From the NCBI RefSeq assembly GCF_016862675.1, contig NZ_BONK01000001.1, positions 434,001 through 498,000 of the forward strand: a stretch of DNA of 64,000 nucleotides, given 5' to 3'. This document shows positions 33,160 to 43,179 of the stretch, in pieces (the first letter of the stretch is position 1; every line of letters begins with the position of its first letter). The position numbers were made by a program, and so were the translations under genes. The notes under the pieces were generated by a model. The model made no database searches, was not told the origin of the DNA, and saw only the letters and a list, made by a program, of their open reading frames with translations. The DNA is from Cellulomonas chitinilytica (lineage in GTDB: Bacteria > Actinomycetota > Actinomycetes > Actinomycetales > Cellulomonadaceae).

Positions 33160-34407
33160 ATGAGCGCCCCCACGCAGCCCCCGTCCCATGCCCGCGGCGG
33201 ACGCGGCGTCCGCACGGTGCGGGTCGTCGCCCTGGTCCTCGTCGGCTCGGTGGCGTTCGCGGGCGCCGCCGCCGGCGCGGTGTGGTGGCGGCTGCAGTCG
33301 AACATCGAGACCCTCGACACGGCCGGGCTGCTCGGCGACGACCGGCCGAGCCCGTCGTCGTCCGCGACGGCGGCGGACCCCGCCGACGTGCACGCCGGCT
33401 CCCCCGTGAACCTCCTGCTGCTCGGCTCCGACGACCGGCGCGGGGCGAACGCCGAGATCGGCGGTGCCGACGAGGGCATGCGGTCGGACACCACGGTCGT
33501 CGCGCACATCTCGGCCGACCGCACGCAGGTCGTGCTCGCCTCCATCCCCCGGGACAGCCTCGTCGACATCCCCTCGTGCACCATGACCGACGGCAGCACG
33601 AGCCCCGCCCTGTCCGACGCGCCGTTCAACAAGGCCTTCGCGACCGGCTGGGACCACGGGGGCGACGTCGCCTCGGCCGCCGCGTGCGCGTGGAAGACGG
33701 TCGAGTCGACCACCGGGGTCCGCGTCGACGGGGTCATGGTCGTCGACTTCGCGGGGTTCCAGACGATGGTCGACGCGATCGGCGGCGTCCCCATGTGCCT
33801 CGCGCAGGACTACGACGACGAGAAGACCGGCCTGCACGTCACCGCCGGCCAGCACACGTTCGACGGTCCGACCGCGCTGCAGTTCGCCCGCGCCCGGGAG
33901 GACATCGGCGACGGCTCCGACCTGGGGCGGATCGGCCGGCAGCAGGACTTCCTCGCCGCGACCGCCCGCGAGGTGCTGAGCCGCGACGTCCTGACGAGCG
34001 CCCCGGCCCTGCTGTCGTTCGCCGACGCCGCGACCCGGTCGCTCAGCGCGAGCACCGGGTTCGACAGGCTCACGGACCTCGTCGGGCTCGGGCGGTCGCT
34101 GCAGCACGTCGGGTCCGACCAGATCGTGTTCGTCATGACACCCGTCGTCGACTCGACCCGGCAGAGGTACAAGGTGGAGTGGACGTCGGAGGCCACCACG
34201 CTGTGGGCACGGATCGCCGCCGACGAGCCGGTGGGGCGCGAGGTGCCGACCTCTGTGCCCGCCTTGACGCCCACCTCCGCAGGGACGGCGCCGCCCGCCA
34301 CGAGCCCGCCGGCCACGACGACCGCGCCGCCGCAGGCACCGGCGGACGCCTGGGAGCCGCGCAGCGGGGTCAAGACGTCGGCGGACGACACCTCGGTGTG
34401 CGGCTGA
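33160..34407 (+). CDS. LytR-CpsA-Psr (LCP) family glycopolymer ligase
   Basis: This 415-residue membrane-anchored protein has a cytoplasmic Arg-rich tail, a span at about 20-43 (VVALVLVGSVAFAGAAAGAV) and an LCP domain. The domain runs from LLLLGSDDR (about 88-96) through SDTTVVAHI and SIPRDSLVDIP, which carry the conserved Arg and Asp of the pyrophosphate site. A Thr/Pro-rich tail ends it. LCP enzymes move undecaprenyl-PP-linked polymers onto peptidoglycan outside the membrane. It is probably leaderless. It could attach the polysaccharide of the left-hand locus to the wall; that is inference. Confidence 0.92.
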   Translation: MSAPTQPPSHARGGRGVRTVRVVALVLVGSVAFAGAAAGAVWWRLQSNIETLDTAGLLGDDRPSPSSSATAADPADVHAGSPVNLLLLGSDDRRGANAEIGGADEGMRSDTTVVAHISADRTQVVLASIPRDSLVDIPSCTMTDGSTSPALSDAPFNKAFATGWDHGGDVASAAACAWKTVESTTGVRVDGVMVVDFAGFQTMVDAIGGVPMCLAQDYDDEKTGLHVTAGQHTFDGPTALQFARAREDIGDGSDLGRIGRQQDFLAATAREVLSRDVLTSAPALLSFADAATRSLSASTGFDRLTDLVGLGRSLQHVGSDQIVFVMTPVVDSTRQRYKVEWTSEATTLWARIAADEPVGREVPTSVPALTPTSAGTAPPATSPPATTTAPPQAPADAWEPRSGVKTSADDTSVCG

Positions 34408-34470
34408 CCCACCGCCGGGCGGACCGGGATGCGGAGCCCGCCGGGAGGCGTCGAGCCGACCTCGGCCCGC

Positions 34471-35406
34471 TCAGTCGGCAGCGACGACCCGCGCCCCGGA
34501 CACCGGCCCCGCCGCGGTCAGCACCCGGTCGGCGACCCCGGACGCCGTGAACGCGGCGGCGAGCACGAGGGCGTGCTGACGGCTGCGGGCGAGGGCCGCG
34601 ACGGTCGGCCCGGACCCGGAGACGACCACACCGAGCGCGCCCGCGTCCTGCGCGACCGCGAGCGGCTCCGCGAGGCCCGGGTCGAGCTCGAGGGCGGCGA
34701 GCTGGAGGTCGTTGTGCAGGGCGGCACCGAGCGCCCGGGGGTCGCCCGCGCGCAGCGCCTGCATGAGCGGGACGTCACCCTCGGGGTCGGGCGGGTCACC
34801 CGCGGCGGCGAGCTCGTCGAACGCGGCGTACACGGCGGCGGTGGACAGCCCCCGGTCCTGCACCGCGAACGCCCAGTGGAACTCCCCGCGGCTCAGCGCG
34901 GGCGTGAGCAGGTGCCCGCGGCCCGAACCGACGGCGGTGTGCCCGACGAACGAGAACGGCACGTCCGACCCGAGCTCGGCGGCCAGCTCCAGCAGGTCGT
35001 CCCGTCCGAGGCCCGTGCGCCACAGCGTGTCGCAGGCGACGAGCGCCGCGGCGGCGTCGGCCGAGCCGCCCGCCATGCCCCCGGCCACCGGGACACCCTT
35101 GTGCAGGTGCAGGTGCACGCCCTCGTCGACGCCCGCGCGCTCGGCGAGCAGCGCGGCGGCGCGCAGCGCCAGGTTCGACGGGTCGGTCGGCACGAGCTCG
35201 GCCTGCGGGCCGCTCACGGTGAGCTCGCGGACGTCCGACGGGGTCGCGACGACCTCCTCGAACACCGAGACGGCCTGGAAGACGGTGAGGACGGGGTGGT
35301 ACCCGTCGGACTCGCGCGGGCCGACCCGCAGCGAGAGGTTGACCTTGCCGGGCGCGCGGACCCTGACCTCGTGCTCGGGCAGCGGGGCCACGGGGGTCAA
35401 CGTCAC
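34471..35406 (-). CDS. ispE: 4-diphosphocytidyl-2-C-methyl-D-erythritol kinase
   Basis: This 311-residue GHMP kinase of the MEP isoprenoid pathway phosphorylates CDP-ME at the 2-hydroxyl. It shows [13 protein letters not shown] (about 17-29), the ATP loop [17 protein letters not shown] (about 106-122) and the third motif [13 protein letters not shown]. The GTG overlaps the ksgA stop (GTGA, 35403-35406), so the two are coupled, as is common in actinobacteria. Confidence 0.96.
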   Translation of the reverse strand: MTLTPVAPLPEHEVRVRAPGKVNLSLRVGPRESDGYHPVLTVFQAVSVFEEVVATPSDVRELTVSGPQAELVPTDPSNLALRAAALLAERAGVDEGVHLHLHKGVPVAGGMAGGSADAAAALVACDTLWRTGLGRDDLLELAAELGSDVPFSFVGHTAVGSGRGHLLTPALSRGEFHWAFAVQDRGLSTAAVYAAFDELAAAGDPPDPEGDVPLMQALRAGDPRALGAALHNDLQLAALELDPGLAEPLAVAQDAGALGVVVSGSGPTVAALARSRQHALVLAAAFTASGVADRVLTAAGPVSGARVVAAD

Positions 35407-36362
35407 GGGTCCACCCTGCCAGGTCGACCTGTGCTCGTCCTGGTCGGACGGTCGAGGACGCCCGCCGCCGCCAGCTGCTCGGCGATCCGCGCGAAGCCGT
35501 CGATGTCGACCCGCTCACCACGCGCCTGCGGGTCGACGCCCGCGGCGCGCAGCGCCTGCTCCGCGGCGTCCGCGGAACCCGCCAGGGTGGCCAGCGCGGG
35601 CCGGAGCATCTTGCGGCGCTGCGCGAACGCCGCGTCGACCACCGCGAACACCTCCTGCCGCGAGGCGGTGGTCGCCGGCGGCTCGCGGCGGTCCAGCCGC
35701 ACGAGGGCGGAGTCGACGTTGGGCACCGGCCAGAACACCGTGCGGCCCACGGTGGCGGTGCGGCGGGCGTGCGTGTACCAGGCGGCCTTGGCCGACGGCA
35801 CGCCGTACGTGCGGCTGCCGGGCGGTGCCGCGAGCCGGTCCGCCACCTCGGCCTGCACCATGACGAGCGCCCGCTCCAGCGAGTCGAACCTCTCGAGGAA
35901 CGTCAGCAGCACGGGGACCGACACGTTGTACGGGAGGTTCGCGACGAGCGCGACCGGCGCGGGCCCGGGCAGCTCGTGCACGTCGAGGGCGTCGGAGATG
36001 ACGACGGTCAGACGGTCGCGCCCGTCGGCGTCGCGCAGGACGGCGTGCCCGTCGACCTCGGTGACCGTGAGCCCGTCGACGTGCCGCGCGACGGTCGACG
36101 GCAGCAGGCGTGCGAGCACCGGGTCGATCTCGACGGCGACCACGTCGGCGTCCGCCTCGAGCAGGCCCAGCGTGAGCGAGCCCAGGCCCGGGCCGACCTC
36201 GACGACCCGCTCGCCCGCGGTGACGTCGGCCTGCCGCACGATCTTGCGGACCGTGCCCGCGTCGAGCACGAAGTTCTGCCCGAGCGTCTTCGTGGGCCGG
36301 ACGCCCGCACGCTCGGCGAGCTCACGGATCTCCGCAGGCCCCAGCAGGGCGGTGGTCGGCAT
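35403..36362 (-). CDS. rsmA: 16S rRNA dimethyladenosine transferase (KsgA/RsmA)
   Basis: This 319-residue SAM-dependent enzyme dimethylates the two adjacent adenines of the 16S 3'-terminal hairpin. It has [10 protein letters not shown] (about 25-34), motif [14 protein letters not shown] (about 53-65) and motif IV NLPYN (about 123-127). A C-terminal helical domain contains [12 protein letters not shown]. The ATG gives the usual N-terminus. It lies upstream of and coupled to ispE, downstream of rpfB after a hairpin. Confidence 0.96.
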   Translation of the reverse strand: MPTTALLGPAEIRELAERAGVRPTKTLGQNFVLDAGTVRKIVRQADVTAGERVVEVGPGLGSLTLGLLEADADVVAVEIDPVLARLLPSTVARHVDGLTVTEVDGHAVLRDADGRDRLTVVISDALDVHELPGPAPVALVANLPYNVSVPVLLTFLERFDSLERALVMVQAEVADRLAAPPGSRTYGVPSAKAAWYTHARRTATVGRTVFWPVPNVDSALVRLDRREPPATTASRQEVFAVVDAAFAQRRKMLRPALATLAGSADAAEQALRAAGVDPQARGERVDIDGFARIAEQLAAAGVLDRPTRTSTGRPGRVDP

Positions 36363-36405
36363 GCGGACGAGCCTAGGCGGTCCCGGCCGACGTGCCGGGC
36401 ACGGC

Positions 36406-36440
36406 CGCGCCCGCCGACCGACGAGCGGTGGGCGGGCGCG
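36406..36440 (-). terminator. Hairpin terminator after rpfB
   Basis: 15-bp arms (36406-36420 and 36426-36440) with one mismatch and a 5-nt loop lie 25 nt beyond the rpfB stop and before the ksgA start. Confidence 0.7.
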
Positions 36441-36464
36441 GGACGTGCGGTCCGGCTGACGGGG

Positions 36465-37733
36465 TCAGCTGAACAGGTTCTTGCCGCACACGGGCCACTG
36501 ACCGGCGCCCGAGCGGTTGTAGAGCATCTTGGCGCGGGCCGTCTGCTCGTCGGCCGAGGCCTGCGACGGCAGACCGCTGCCGCCGACGGCCTGCCACGTG
36601 CCGACCGAGAACTGGTACAGGCCGTGGTACTTGCCGTTGCCGGAGACGATCGTGGGGTTGCCGCCCGACTCGCAGCGCGCGAGCGCCGCCCAGTTCAGGC
36701 CGTCGGCGTCGCCGCCGGCGGCCACGGGGGTGCCCGTCGACGCCGCGGGTGCCTGCGGTGCGGCCGCGGGGCGCGTCTTGGTGCCGACCCCGACGACCTC
36801 GTCGACCGGGGCCTGCGTGACCTGGTCGGAGACGGGGACGCGGGTCGTCTCGACGCCGTCGACCAGCGTGACGGTCTCGGTGACGGTGCGCACGCCCGGG
36901 ACACCGACGGTGAGCGTGCGGCGCTGGTCGGTGTAGCGCGCGGGGTCCGGCTGCGTGGTGCTCGCGAACGGGACCGCCTGGGTGGACGTCACGTCCTGCA
37001 CGACGACCCGGTTGACGACGACCTGCACGCGGCCGGAGTCGCCGTGGCGGACGCTCACGCGGTCCAGCGGCGAGAGCGTGACGCCGAGCTCGCCGAGGAG
37101 CTGGGCGACGCGGACGTCGGCGTCGGGGGCGGGCAGCACGGCGCCGTCCACGACGACGTCGGCCGGCCCGTGCAGCGTGAGGTCGAGGGCCATCTCGGGG
37201 CGACCGCCCGCGGCGGAGCGCGAGGCGACGAGCGCGACCGAGTCGGCGCGGCTCGCGAACGAGTCGAGCGCCTCGTCGGCGGTGAGCGCGGTCGTCCACA
37301 CGACCTTCTCGGTGCCGTCGAGGGCGACGGTGACCTGGTGGGCGTGCCGCACGACGACCTCGGCGCCCTCGGTGAGGCCGCCGCTCGCGCTGACGACGTC
37401 GCGGTCGCCCACGCGGACGTCCTGGTCGTCGAGGAGGCCCTCGACGGAGCCGGCGAACGTGCTCAGGTGGGTGACCTCGCCGTCGACGTCGAGCGTGACG
37501 GACTTCTGGGCCTTCGCGAAGGCGGCGGTGCCGCCCGCGAGGACGAGGACGGTGGCAGCGGCGACGACGGGCACGATGCGTGCTCGACCGGACCGGGGGC
37601 CCTTCGCTGCGGTGGGCGAGGCTGCCACGCCTGGATGCGGGGCGGTCTGCTCGGTGGGCGTCCCCTCGCCGGGGGCGGGGGATGCGGCGCGGGATCGCGC
37701 GAAGGGGTTCCGGGTGCGGGTCGAGAACTGCAC
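36465..37733 (-). CDS. RpfB-like resuscitation-promoting factor (DUF348-G5-Rpf)
   Basis: This secreted muralytic protein of about 422 residues has a membrane/signal segment at about 50-70 (VPVVAAATVLVLAGGTAAFA) and three DUF348 repeats. A G5 domain (RYTDQRRTLTVGVPGVRTVT region) follows, with a C-terminal Rpf domain carrying LNWAALARCESGGNPT, where Glu of CESGGN is the catalytic acid of the lysozyme-like fold, and GKYHGLYQFS. The start is not certain: GTG 37733 has a GGAG nearby, but the frame stays open up to 37925. The promoter candidate is at 37964-37993. It lies upstream of ksgA-ispE, matching the rpfB-ksgA-ispE order known in mycobacteria. Confidence 0.88.
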   Translation of the reverse strand: MQFSTRTRNPFARSRAASPAPGEGTPTEQTAPHPGVAASPTAAKGPRSGRARIVPVVAAATVLVLAGGTAAFAKAQKSVTLDVDGEVTHLSTFAGSVEGLLDDQDVRVGDRDVVSASGGLTEGAEVVVRHAHQVTVALDGTEKVVWTTALTADEALDSFASRADSVALVASRSAAGGRPEMALDLTLHGPADVVVDGAVLPAPDADVRVAQLLGELGVTLSPLDRVSVRHGDSGRVQVVVNRVVVQDVTSTQAVPFASTTQPDPARYTDQRRTLTVGVPGVRTVTETVTLVDGVETTRVPVSDQVTQAPVDEVVGVGTKTRPAAAPQAPAASTGTPVAAGGDADGLNWAALARCESGGNPTIVSGNGKYHGLYQFSVGTWQAVGGSGLPSQASADEQTARAKMLYNRSGAGQWPVCGKNLFS

Positions 37734-38153
37734 GGGGCTCCAGCCGTCGAGGTGCCCGGGCACGGGGGCGAGATGTGCTCCCGTAGGGCACCCGGCGGTG
37801 TGCGTGGCGCTGGTGCACGGTCGGACACCCGCAGGGGGCGTCACCCGTCGGTCCCGGATCCCCGATCCGGCCGTCACGGCGACAGGTCGTCGCCCGTCGC
37901 CATGACCCGGGAGCGACGGCGACACGAGGGTGCCATCACACGAACGGGCTACAGCGACACGCGACCGTAACCGGATCGTGATCGGTTTTCCAACCCTCCG
38001 ACGCCGGTCGTTGTGCTAGTGACCCGCGTTGTCATTCGCGTCGCCGCAGGTCAGCCCGCGTGTGCGACGACATGGACGGACGACCGCGATCTACGTCACA
38101 TCACCCGCCGCCGGCCCCCGCCCGGGCCCTGCCTGCGCCTGCCTGCGCTCCGG
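37734..38153 (-). other. Intergenic region upstream of rpfB
   Basis: This 420-bp gap holds the rpfB promoter and the MtrA-like box near 37964-37993. About 230 nt follow, which are either leader or an N-terminal extension of rpfB up to 37925. Several GTCAC/GTGAC half-sites lie around 38029-38096. I searched by eye for a ydaO (c-di-AMP) riboswitch, known upstream of many rpf genes, and did not find its core. Confidence 0.5.
37964..37993 (-). promoter_or_regulatory. rpfB promoter overlapping an MtrA-like direct repeat
   Basis: The plus strand reads GTAACC-GGATC-GTGATC (37967-37983), two hexamers 11 bp apart. On the minus strand TTGGAA (37993-37988) and TACGGT (37969-37964) are spaced by 18 nt, so the repeat covers the spacer and -10. 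The layout is consistent with control by an MtrA-type response regulator. Confidence 0.55.
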
Positions 38154-39353
38154 TCAGTACCAGCCGGACGACTCGTGGTGCGCCCAGGCACCGCACGGGT
38201 CGCCGTAGCGGCCGCCGATGTAGTTCAGGCCCCACGTGATCTGCGTCGCCGGGTTCGTCTGCCAGTCGGCACCGACCGTCGCCATCTTGGAGCCCGGCAG
38301 GGCCTGCGGGATGCCGTACGCCCCCGACGACTTGTTCTCGGCGTTGACCCGCCAGCCGCTCTCCTGGTTCCACAGGTCGAGCAGGCACGCGAACTGGTCG
38401 TCGCCCCAGCCGCGCTGCGCGGCGAGCTGCTTGCCGATCTCCTGCGCGCTGCCCGGCTCCACGGCCACCACGCTCGGGTTCGGCAGCTCGGCCGTGCCGA
38501 CCTTCACCACCTGGGTCACCGGTGCGGTCGTGACGATCGACGCGACCGGCGTGCGGCCCACGACGACCCCGCCGACGACCTGCAGCTCGTACGTGGTGGT
38601 GCGGACGCCCGCCTTGCCCTTGGTCGTGATGACCCGGTTGCCCTTGACGAGACCCGCGTCCTCGACCTCCTCGGTCTCGAACGGCATCGCCTCGGTCACC
38701 GTCTCGCCGCCGGTGCTGGCACGCGTGACGAGCACGACGAGCCCGTCCACCGCCGTCGCACCGAGCGGGACCGACACCTGGTCGCCCTCCTCGAGCACGA
38801 GGCCGATGTCCCGCAGCGCGTCACGGACGGTGTCCGCGCTGCTCACGCCGTCGATGACCTGGCCGTCCACCACCAGGTGGATCGTCTTGAGCGTCGAGAC
38901 CCGCAGCATGTCCCGGCCGAGGCTCGCCGAGCGCGACGCGGACAGCCGCACCTCGCCGCCACGCAGCCCCAGCCCGTCGACGGCCTCCCCGACGGTCAGC
39001 GCCGTGGTCCACACCGTGCGCGCCTCGCCGTCGACCTCGACCGACATCTCGTGCCCGTGCCGGACCACGATCTGGCCGCCGCGGTCGATCGTCTGGTCGA
39101 GACCCGGGGCGACCAGGTCCCGGTCACCGACCTGCACGCGCGTGCTCGCGAGGACGTCCCCGACGGTCCGGCCGAACGCCAGCACCTGCCGGGGCTTGCC
39201 GTCGACGTCGATGGTGACGTTCTTATGCAGCACGGCGAACGCGCTGGTCGCGCCGACGACGAGCGTCAGGACGAGCGCCTGCGCGGCCAGCCGGGCCATG
39301 CGGCGACGACGCACGGGGCGACCGACGGTCGCGCGCTCGTGGTCGGGGCTCAC
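38154..39353 (-). CDS. DUF348/G5 protein with C-terminal lytic-transglycosylase-like domain
   Basis: This 399-residue secreted paralog of rpfB has an N-terminal anchor or signal (about 20-42, RLAAQALVLTLVVGATSAFAV), three DUF348 repeats and a G5 domain near residues 220-300. Instead of an Rpf domain it has an SLT/aggregation-promoting-factor-like end: FACLLDLWNQESGW (catalytic-type Glu in NQESGW), SSGAYGIPQALPGSKM and AWAHHESSGWY. The GTG at 39353 has GGAAGGA 6 nt upstream. It probably cleaves glycan strands with a specificity different from RpfB. A second MtrA-like box lies about 150 bp upstream. Confidence 0.87.
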   Translation of the reverse strand: MSPDHERATVGRPVRRRRMARLAAQALVLTLVVGATSAFAVLHKNVTIDVDGKPRQVLAFGRTVGDVLASTRVQVGDRDLVAPGLDQTIDRGGQIVVRHGHEMSVEVDGEARTVWTTALTVGEAVDGLGLRGGEVRLSASRSASLGRDMLRVSTLKTIHLVVDGQVIDGVSSADTVRDALRDIGLVLEEGDQVSVPLGATAVDGLVVLVTRASTGGETVTEAMPFETEEVEDAGLVKGNRVITTKGKAGVRTTTYELQVVGGVVVGRTPVASIVTTAPVTQVVKVGTAELPNPSVVAVEPGSAQEIGKQLAAQRGWGDDQFACLLDLWNQESGWRVNAENKSSGAYGIPQALPGSKMATVGADWQTNPATQITWGLNYIGGRYGDPCGAWAHHESSGWY

Positions 39354-39498
39354 ACGGGGTCCTTCCGGTGCGACGTCGGTGCCGGACGCCCGGCCGGTGA
39401 GCCGCACGCGGGACGCGTCACGACCAGGCCCGGACACAGGCCGCGGACGGGTCGATGACCCCCGTCCGCAGACGTCCGTGGTGGACGCCCGTCCGACC

Positions 39499-39515
39499 GT
39501 AACCGATCCGTGACC
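39499..39515 (-). promoter_or_regulatory. Second MtrA-like direct repeat
   Basis: GTAACC-GATCC-GTGACC on the plus strand closely matches the 37967-37983 element in sequence and spacing, including flanking bases. It lies upstream of the second muralytic gene. Confidence 0.5.
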
Positions 39516-39561
39516 CGTGCGGGTAGCCGGGGTCCACCGTCCGGCCCCCGCGGCGGCGTCG

Positions 39562-40512
39562 TCACCACGTGCCGTACACCCGCTCCGAGGTCGTCGCAAG
39601 GGACAGGCAGACCTGCTCCAGCGGTCGCCCGGTCGCCTCGGCGACCGCCCGGACGGTGCCCGGCAGCAGGTACGGCGCGTTGGGCCGCCCCCGGTAGGGA
39701 TGCACTGTGAGGTAGGGCGCGTCGGTCTCGACGAGCAGCAGCTCCGCCGGGACCTCCCGCAGCGCCGCCCGCAGGTCGTCGTTCGCGCCGAACGAGACCG
39801 GACCGGCGAACGAGCAGAACCACCCGTGCTCGGCCGCGACGCCCGCGAGCGCCACGTCGCCCGAGAAGCAGTGAAACACCGTCCGCTCGGGAGCCCCGTC
39901 GCGCAGCAGCACCTCGACGACCTCGTCGTGCGCGTCCCGGTCGTGGATCTGCAGCGCGAGCCCGAGCTCCTTGGCCAGGGCGACGTGCGCCCGGAACGCC
40001 TCCCGCTGCACCTCGCGGCCGCGCGGGCCGGCCCGGAAGAAGTCGAGGCCCGTCTCACCGATCGCCCGGACCCGCGGGTTGGCGCGGGCGACCTCCGCCA
40101 CCCGGGCGAGCGCGTCGTCGAGGCTCGTCGCGTGCCGCGGCTGCGGGTCGGGGTCGAGGCCGTCCGGGGCCACCTCGTGGACGCCCGCGTGCAGCACGGC
40201 CTCGTTGGGATGGATCGCGACGGCGCCCAGCAGCTCGGGGTGTTCCCGGACGACCGCGTCCGTCCACGCCACCGCGTCGAGGTCGCAGCCGACCTGGACC
40301 ATCCGGGTCACGCCGACCGACGCCGCCCGGGCGAGGTGGTCGTCGAGGGTCGGCGACGCCGCGGGGGCCGCTCCCCCGTCCTCGGCGCCGCCCCACCCGT
40401 CGGCGACCCACCCCAGCACCGACTCCAGGTGCGTGTGGTTGTCGACGACGGGTGAGGGCAGCGGCTCGGGCGGCGGCGGCCAGCCGCGCTCGCGGTTGCG
40501 CGACCGCGCCAC
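39562..40512 (-). CDS. tatD: TatD family metal-dependent hydrolase
   Basis: This 316-residue TIM-barrel amidohydrolase has the first metal pair in VVDNHTHLE (about 21-29), IGETGLDFFRAGP (third-motif Glu), LQIHDRDAHDE, FHCFSG and the C-terminal ETDAPYL. TatD proteins are Mg-dependent DNases/exonucleases in quality control. The GTG lies 7 nt after the metG stop, so it is cotranscribed, as in other actinobacteria. The N-terminal dozen residues before PLPSPVVDNHTH are variable. Confidence 0.93.
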   Translation of the reverse strand: MARSRNRERGWPPPPEPLPSPVVDNHTHLESVLGWVADGWGGAEDGGAAPAASPTLDDHLARAASVGVTRMVQVGCDLDAVAWTDAVVREHPELLGAVAIHPNEAVLHAGVHEVAPDGLDPDPQPRHATSLDDALARVAEVARANPRVRAIGETGLDFFRAGPRGREVQREAFRAHVALAKELGLALQIHDRDAHDEVVEVLLRDGAPERTVFHCFSGDVALAGVAAEHGWFCSFAGPVSFGANDDLRAALREVPAELLLVETDAPYLTVHPYRGRPNAPYLLPGTVRAVAEATGRPLEQVCLSLATTSERVYGTW

Positions 40513-40519
40513 GGGCCGG

Positions 40520-42304
40520 TCAGCCCTGCTCGGCGCGGGCGATCTCCTGCTCCACGATCGCGTCGTCGAGCTTCGTGAACACGGGCGTCGGCTTCGCGAC
40601 CGGCGTCCCCGGCACCACCGGCACGGACGCCCAGCGGGCACCCTCGCGGTAGTCGCCGGTGATCACCGGGTAGTGGCGGGAGTCGTCGTCCAGGTCGGTG
40701 ACCTCGTCGATCCGGGGCTGCGGGGCGAAGATGCCCGTGCCACCGAACGTCTCGTGCACCGACTGCGCGGCGAACGGCAGGAACGGCGCGAGCATCGTGT
40801 TCGCGTCCGCGATCACCTGCGTCGCGGTGTGCAGGACGGTGCCGAGGCGCTCGCGGTCGGTCGTCAGCTTCCACGGCTCCGTCTCGGAGATGTACCGGTT
40901 GGCCTCCTGGACCACCCGCATCGCCTCGCCGATCGCGGCCCGGTTGCGGTGCCCGCCGAGCAGGTCGCCGACCTTGGTGAACCCCTCGCGCGACGTCGCC
41001 AGCAGCGTCGCGTCGACCGGCTGGACCTCGGCCGGGGCCGGGATCTCGCCGAAGTTCTTGCTGATGAGGTTCGCCGTGCGGTTCACGAGGTTGCCCCAGC
41101 CCGCGACGAGCTCGTCGTTGGTGCGGCGCTTGAACTCCGCCCACGTGAAGTCGACGTCCTGCGTCTCCGGGCCCGCGATCGACAGGTAGTACCGCAGCGC
41201 GTCCGGCTGGTAGCGGGACAGCATGTCGCGCACGTAGATGACGACGCCGCGCGACGAGCTGAACTGCTGGCCGCCGACGTTGAGGTACTCGCTGGAGACC
41301 ACCTCGGTGGGCAGCTGCAGGTTCCCGTACGGGCCGGGCGTGCCGCCCTTGTTCCCGCGGCCGTCGTAGCCCATGAGCTCGGCGGGCCAGATCTGGGAGT
41401 GGAACGTGATGTTGTCCTTGCCCATGAAGTAGTACGACAGGGCCTCGGGGTCGTTCCACCAGCCCCGCCACGCCTCCGGGTCGCCCGTGCGCCGCGCCCA
41501 CTCGATCGACGCCGACAGGTAGCCGATCACCGCGTCGAACCACACGTACAGGCGCTTGTTCGGGTTCTCCTCCCAGCCGGCCAGCGGCACGGGGATCCCC
41601 CAGTCGATGTCGCGCGTCATCGCGCGCGGACGCATGTCGTCGATGAGGTTGAGGCTGAAGTTCAGCACGTTGGGCCGCCAGCCCTCGCGGGTGCGCAGCC
41701 ACGCCTCGAGCGCCTGCGCGAACGCCGGCAGGTCGAGGAAGAAGTGCGTCGACTCGACGAACTTCGGCGTCTCGCCGTTGATGCGGCTCTTCGGGTTGAT
41801 GAGGTCGATCGCGTCGAGCTGGTTGCCGCAGTTGTCGCACTGGTCGCCGCGCGCGCCGTCGTAGCCGCAGATGGGGCACGTGCCCTCGATGTAGCGGTCC
41901 GGCAGCGTCCGGCCCGTGCTCGGGCTGATCGCGCCCATGGTCTGCTGCTCGACCATGTAGCCGTTGCGGTGGACCGTGCGGAACATCTCCTGCACGACGG
42001 CGTAGTGGTTGCGCGTCGTGGTCCGCGTGAACAGGTCGTACGACAGGCCGAGCTGCGCCAGGTCCTCGACGATGACGCGGTTGTACCGGTCCGCGAGCGC
42101 CTGCGGGCTCACGCCTTCCTTCTCCGCCTGCACGAGGATCGGCGTCCCGTGCTCGTCCGTGCCCGACACCATCAGCACGTCGTGGCCCGCCATCCGCATG
42201 TAGCGGGAGAAGACGTCCGAGGGGACGCCGAAGCCGGCGACGTGACCGATGTGGCGGGGGCCGTTCGCGTACGGCCACGCGACGGCCGACAGGATGCGGG
42301 ACAT
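40520..42304 (-). CDS. metG: Methionyl-tRNA synthetase
   Basis: This 594-residue class I synthetase has HIGH at about 18-21 (PRHIGHVAG) and the zinc knuckle CPIC...CDNC (about 143-158). The KMSKS loop is the FSSSRG variant typical of the actinobacterial type. An anticodon domain follows residue about 400. The ATG is followed directly by [13 protein letters not shown]. It charges initiator and elongator tRNA-Met. It heads the metG-tatD pair and lies 10 nt downstream of the PH-domain gene. Confidence 0.97.
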   Translation of the reverse strand: MSRILSAVAWPYANGPRHIGHVAGFGVPSDVFSRYMRMAGHDVLMVSGTDEHGTPILVQAEKEGVSPQALADRYNRVIVEDLAQLGLSYDLFTRTTTRNHYAVVQEMFRTVHRNGYMVEQQTMGAISPSTGRTLPDRYIEGTCPICGYDGARGDQCDNCGNQLDAIDLINPKSRINGETPKFVESTHFFLDLPAFAQALEAWLRTREGWRPNVLNFSLNLIDDMRPRAMTRDIDWGIPVPLAGWEENPNKRLYVWFDAVIGYLSASIEWARRTGDPEAWRGWWNDPEALSYYFMGKDNITFHSQIWPAELMGYDGRGNKGGTPGPYGNLQLPTEVVSSEYLNVGGQQFSSSRGVVIYVRDMLSRYQPDALRYYLSIAGPETQDVDFTWAEFKRRTNDELVAGWGNLVNRTANLISKNFGEIPAPAEVQPVDATLLATSREGFTKVGDLLGGHRNRAAIGEAMRVVQEANRYISETEPWKLTTDRERLGTVLHTATQVIADANTMLAPFLPFAAQSVHETFGGTGIFAPQPRIDEVTDLDDDSRHYPVITGDYREGARWASVPVVPGTPVAKPTPVFTKLDDAIVEQEIARAEQG

Positions 42305-42314
42305 GGGCCCGATC

Positions 42315-43178
42315 CTAGGTGAGCGACCCCGGCCCCCGGTCGGTGTGTCCGCCCTCCCGCCCCGGGCCGTCGCCGTCCACCGGCACGAACGTCGCCGGGG
42401 AGTCGGACACGAACCAGCCGTGGTCGGTGGCGTCGCCCGCCGGCCGGCCGGGCACCACCCGGACGGGGATCGGCTGGGTGTCGACCGGCGGCTCGTCCGT
42501 CGGCGGCACGCCGGGCCGGGGCGGCCAGTCCACGGGACGTCCGGCGGGCGGGGTGCCGGGCAGGAAGCCCGGCGCGGGCCTCCCCGCCGACGGCGCGTCG
42601 GGACCGGTGCTGCGCGGCGGCCCCGGCGGGCCGGACACGGGCGCCTTGCCCGGTGCGCCCAGCGCCGTCCACGGCGACGTGAAGATCGTCGCGCACAGCT
42701 CCCGGTACGTGGTGTCGGGGTGCGCGACCCACGTGATCCGGTGCATCGCCTGGTCCTGGCCGGCGGACTCCAGGATGAACTCCCCGTAGCCGAGCACCCG
42801 GCCCACGACCGACCGCGAGTAGCTCATGTCGGTGACCTTGCCGAGCGGCATCATCGCGACGTTGCGGGTCACGAGGCCGTGCAGCAGCAGCATCCGCTTG
42901 TCGGTCGCGACGAACCACTCGGTCCGCCACTCCAGGACCCGCCAGCCGAGCCGGACCGCCACCGCGAGCCAGAGCCACCAGATCCAGTCGGCGGTGTCGC
43001 CGACCGCACCCGACGCCAGGTCGACGAGCCACGCGACCCCGACGAACGCCACGACCGTCGTCACCACCGGCTCGACGAGCTTGGCCCAGTGGTGCCGGAC
43101 GGCCAGCACCACCCGCTCCTCGGGCAGCACGTACCGGCGCACGCTGTGGTGCCCGACGAGCGGGTCGTGCGCCGTCAC
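42315..43178 (-). CDS. PH-domain (bPH2-like) membrane protein with Pro-rich tail
   Basis: This 287-residue protein has two membrane spans (about 38-58 and 65-85) followed by a bacterial PH domain. The domain shows [34 protein letters not shown] and [17 protein letters not shown], the YdbS/YdbT pattern. A disordered Pro/Gly-rich C-terminal half of about 120 residues completes it. The GTG lies 1 nt after the stop of the small membrane protein gene, so they are coupled. The function of the family is unclear; membrane organisation is suspected. Confidence 0.8.
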   Translation of the reverse strand: MTAHDPLVGHHSVRRYVLPEERVVLAVRHHWAKLVEPVVTTVVAFVGVAWLVDLASGAVGDTADWIWWLWLAVAVRLGWRVLEWRTEWFVATDKRMLLLHGLVTRNVAMMPLGKVTDMSYSRSVVGRVLGYGEFILESAGQDQAMHRITWVAHPDTTYRELCATIFTSPWTALGAPGKAPVSGPPGPPRSTGPDAPSAGRPAPGFLPGTPPAGRPVDWPPRPGVPPTDEPPVDTQPIPVRVVPGRPAGDATDHGWFVSDSPATFVPVDGDGPGREGGHTDRGPGSLT

Positions 43179-43179
43179 G

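Noticed and set aside
37734..37970. ydaO-type c-di-AMP riboswitch upstream of rpfB
   Set aside because: Such riboswitches are known before many actinobacterial rpf genes, but the core segments were not found in this leader. The promoter with MtrA-like repeats explains the region better.
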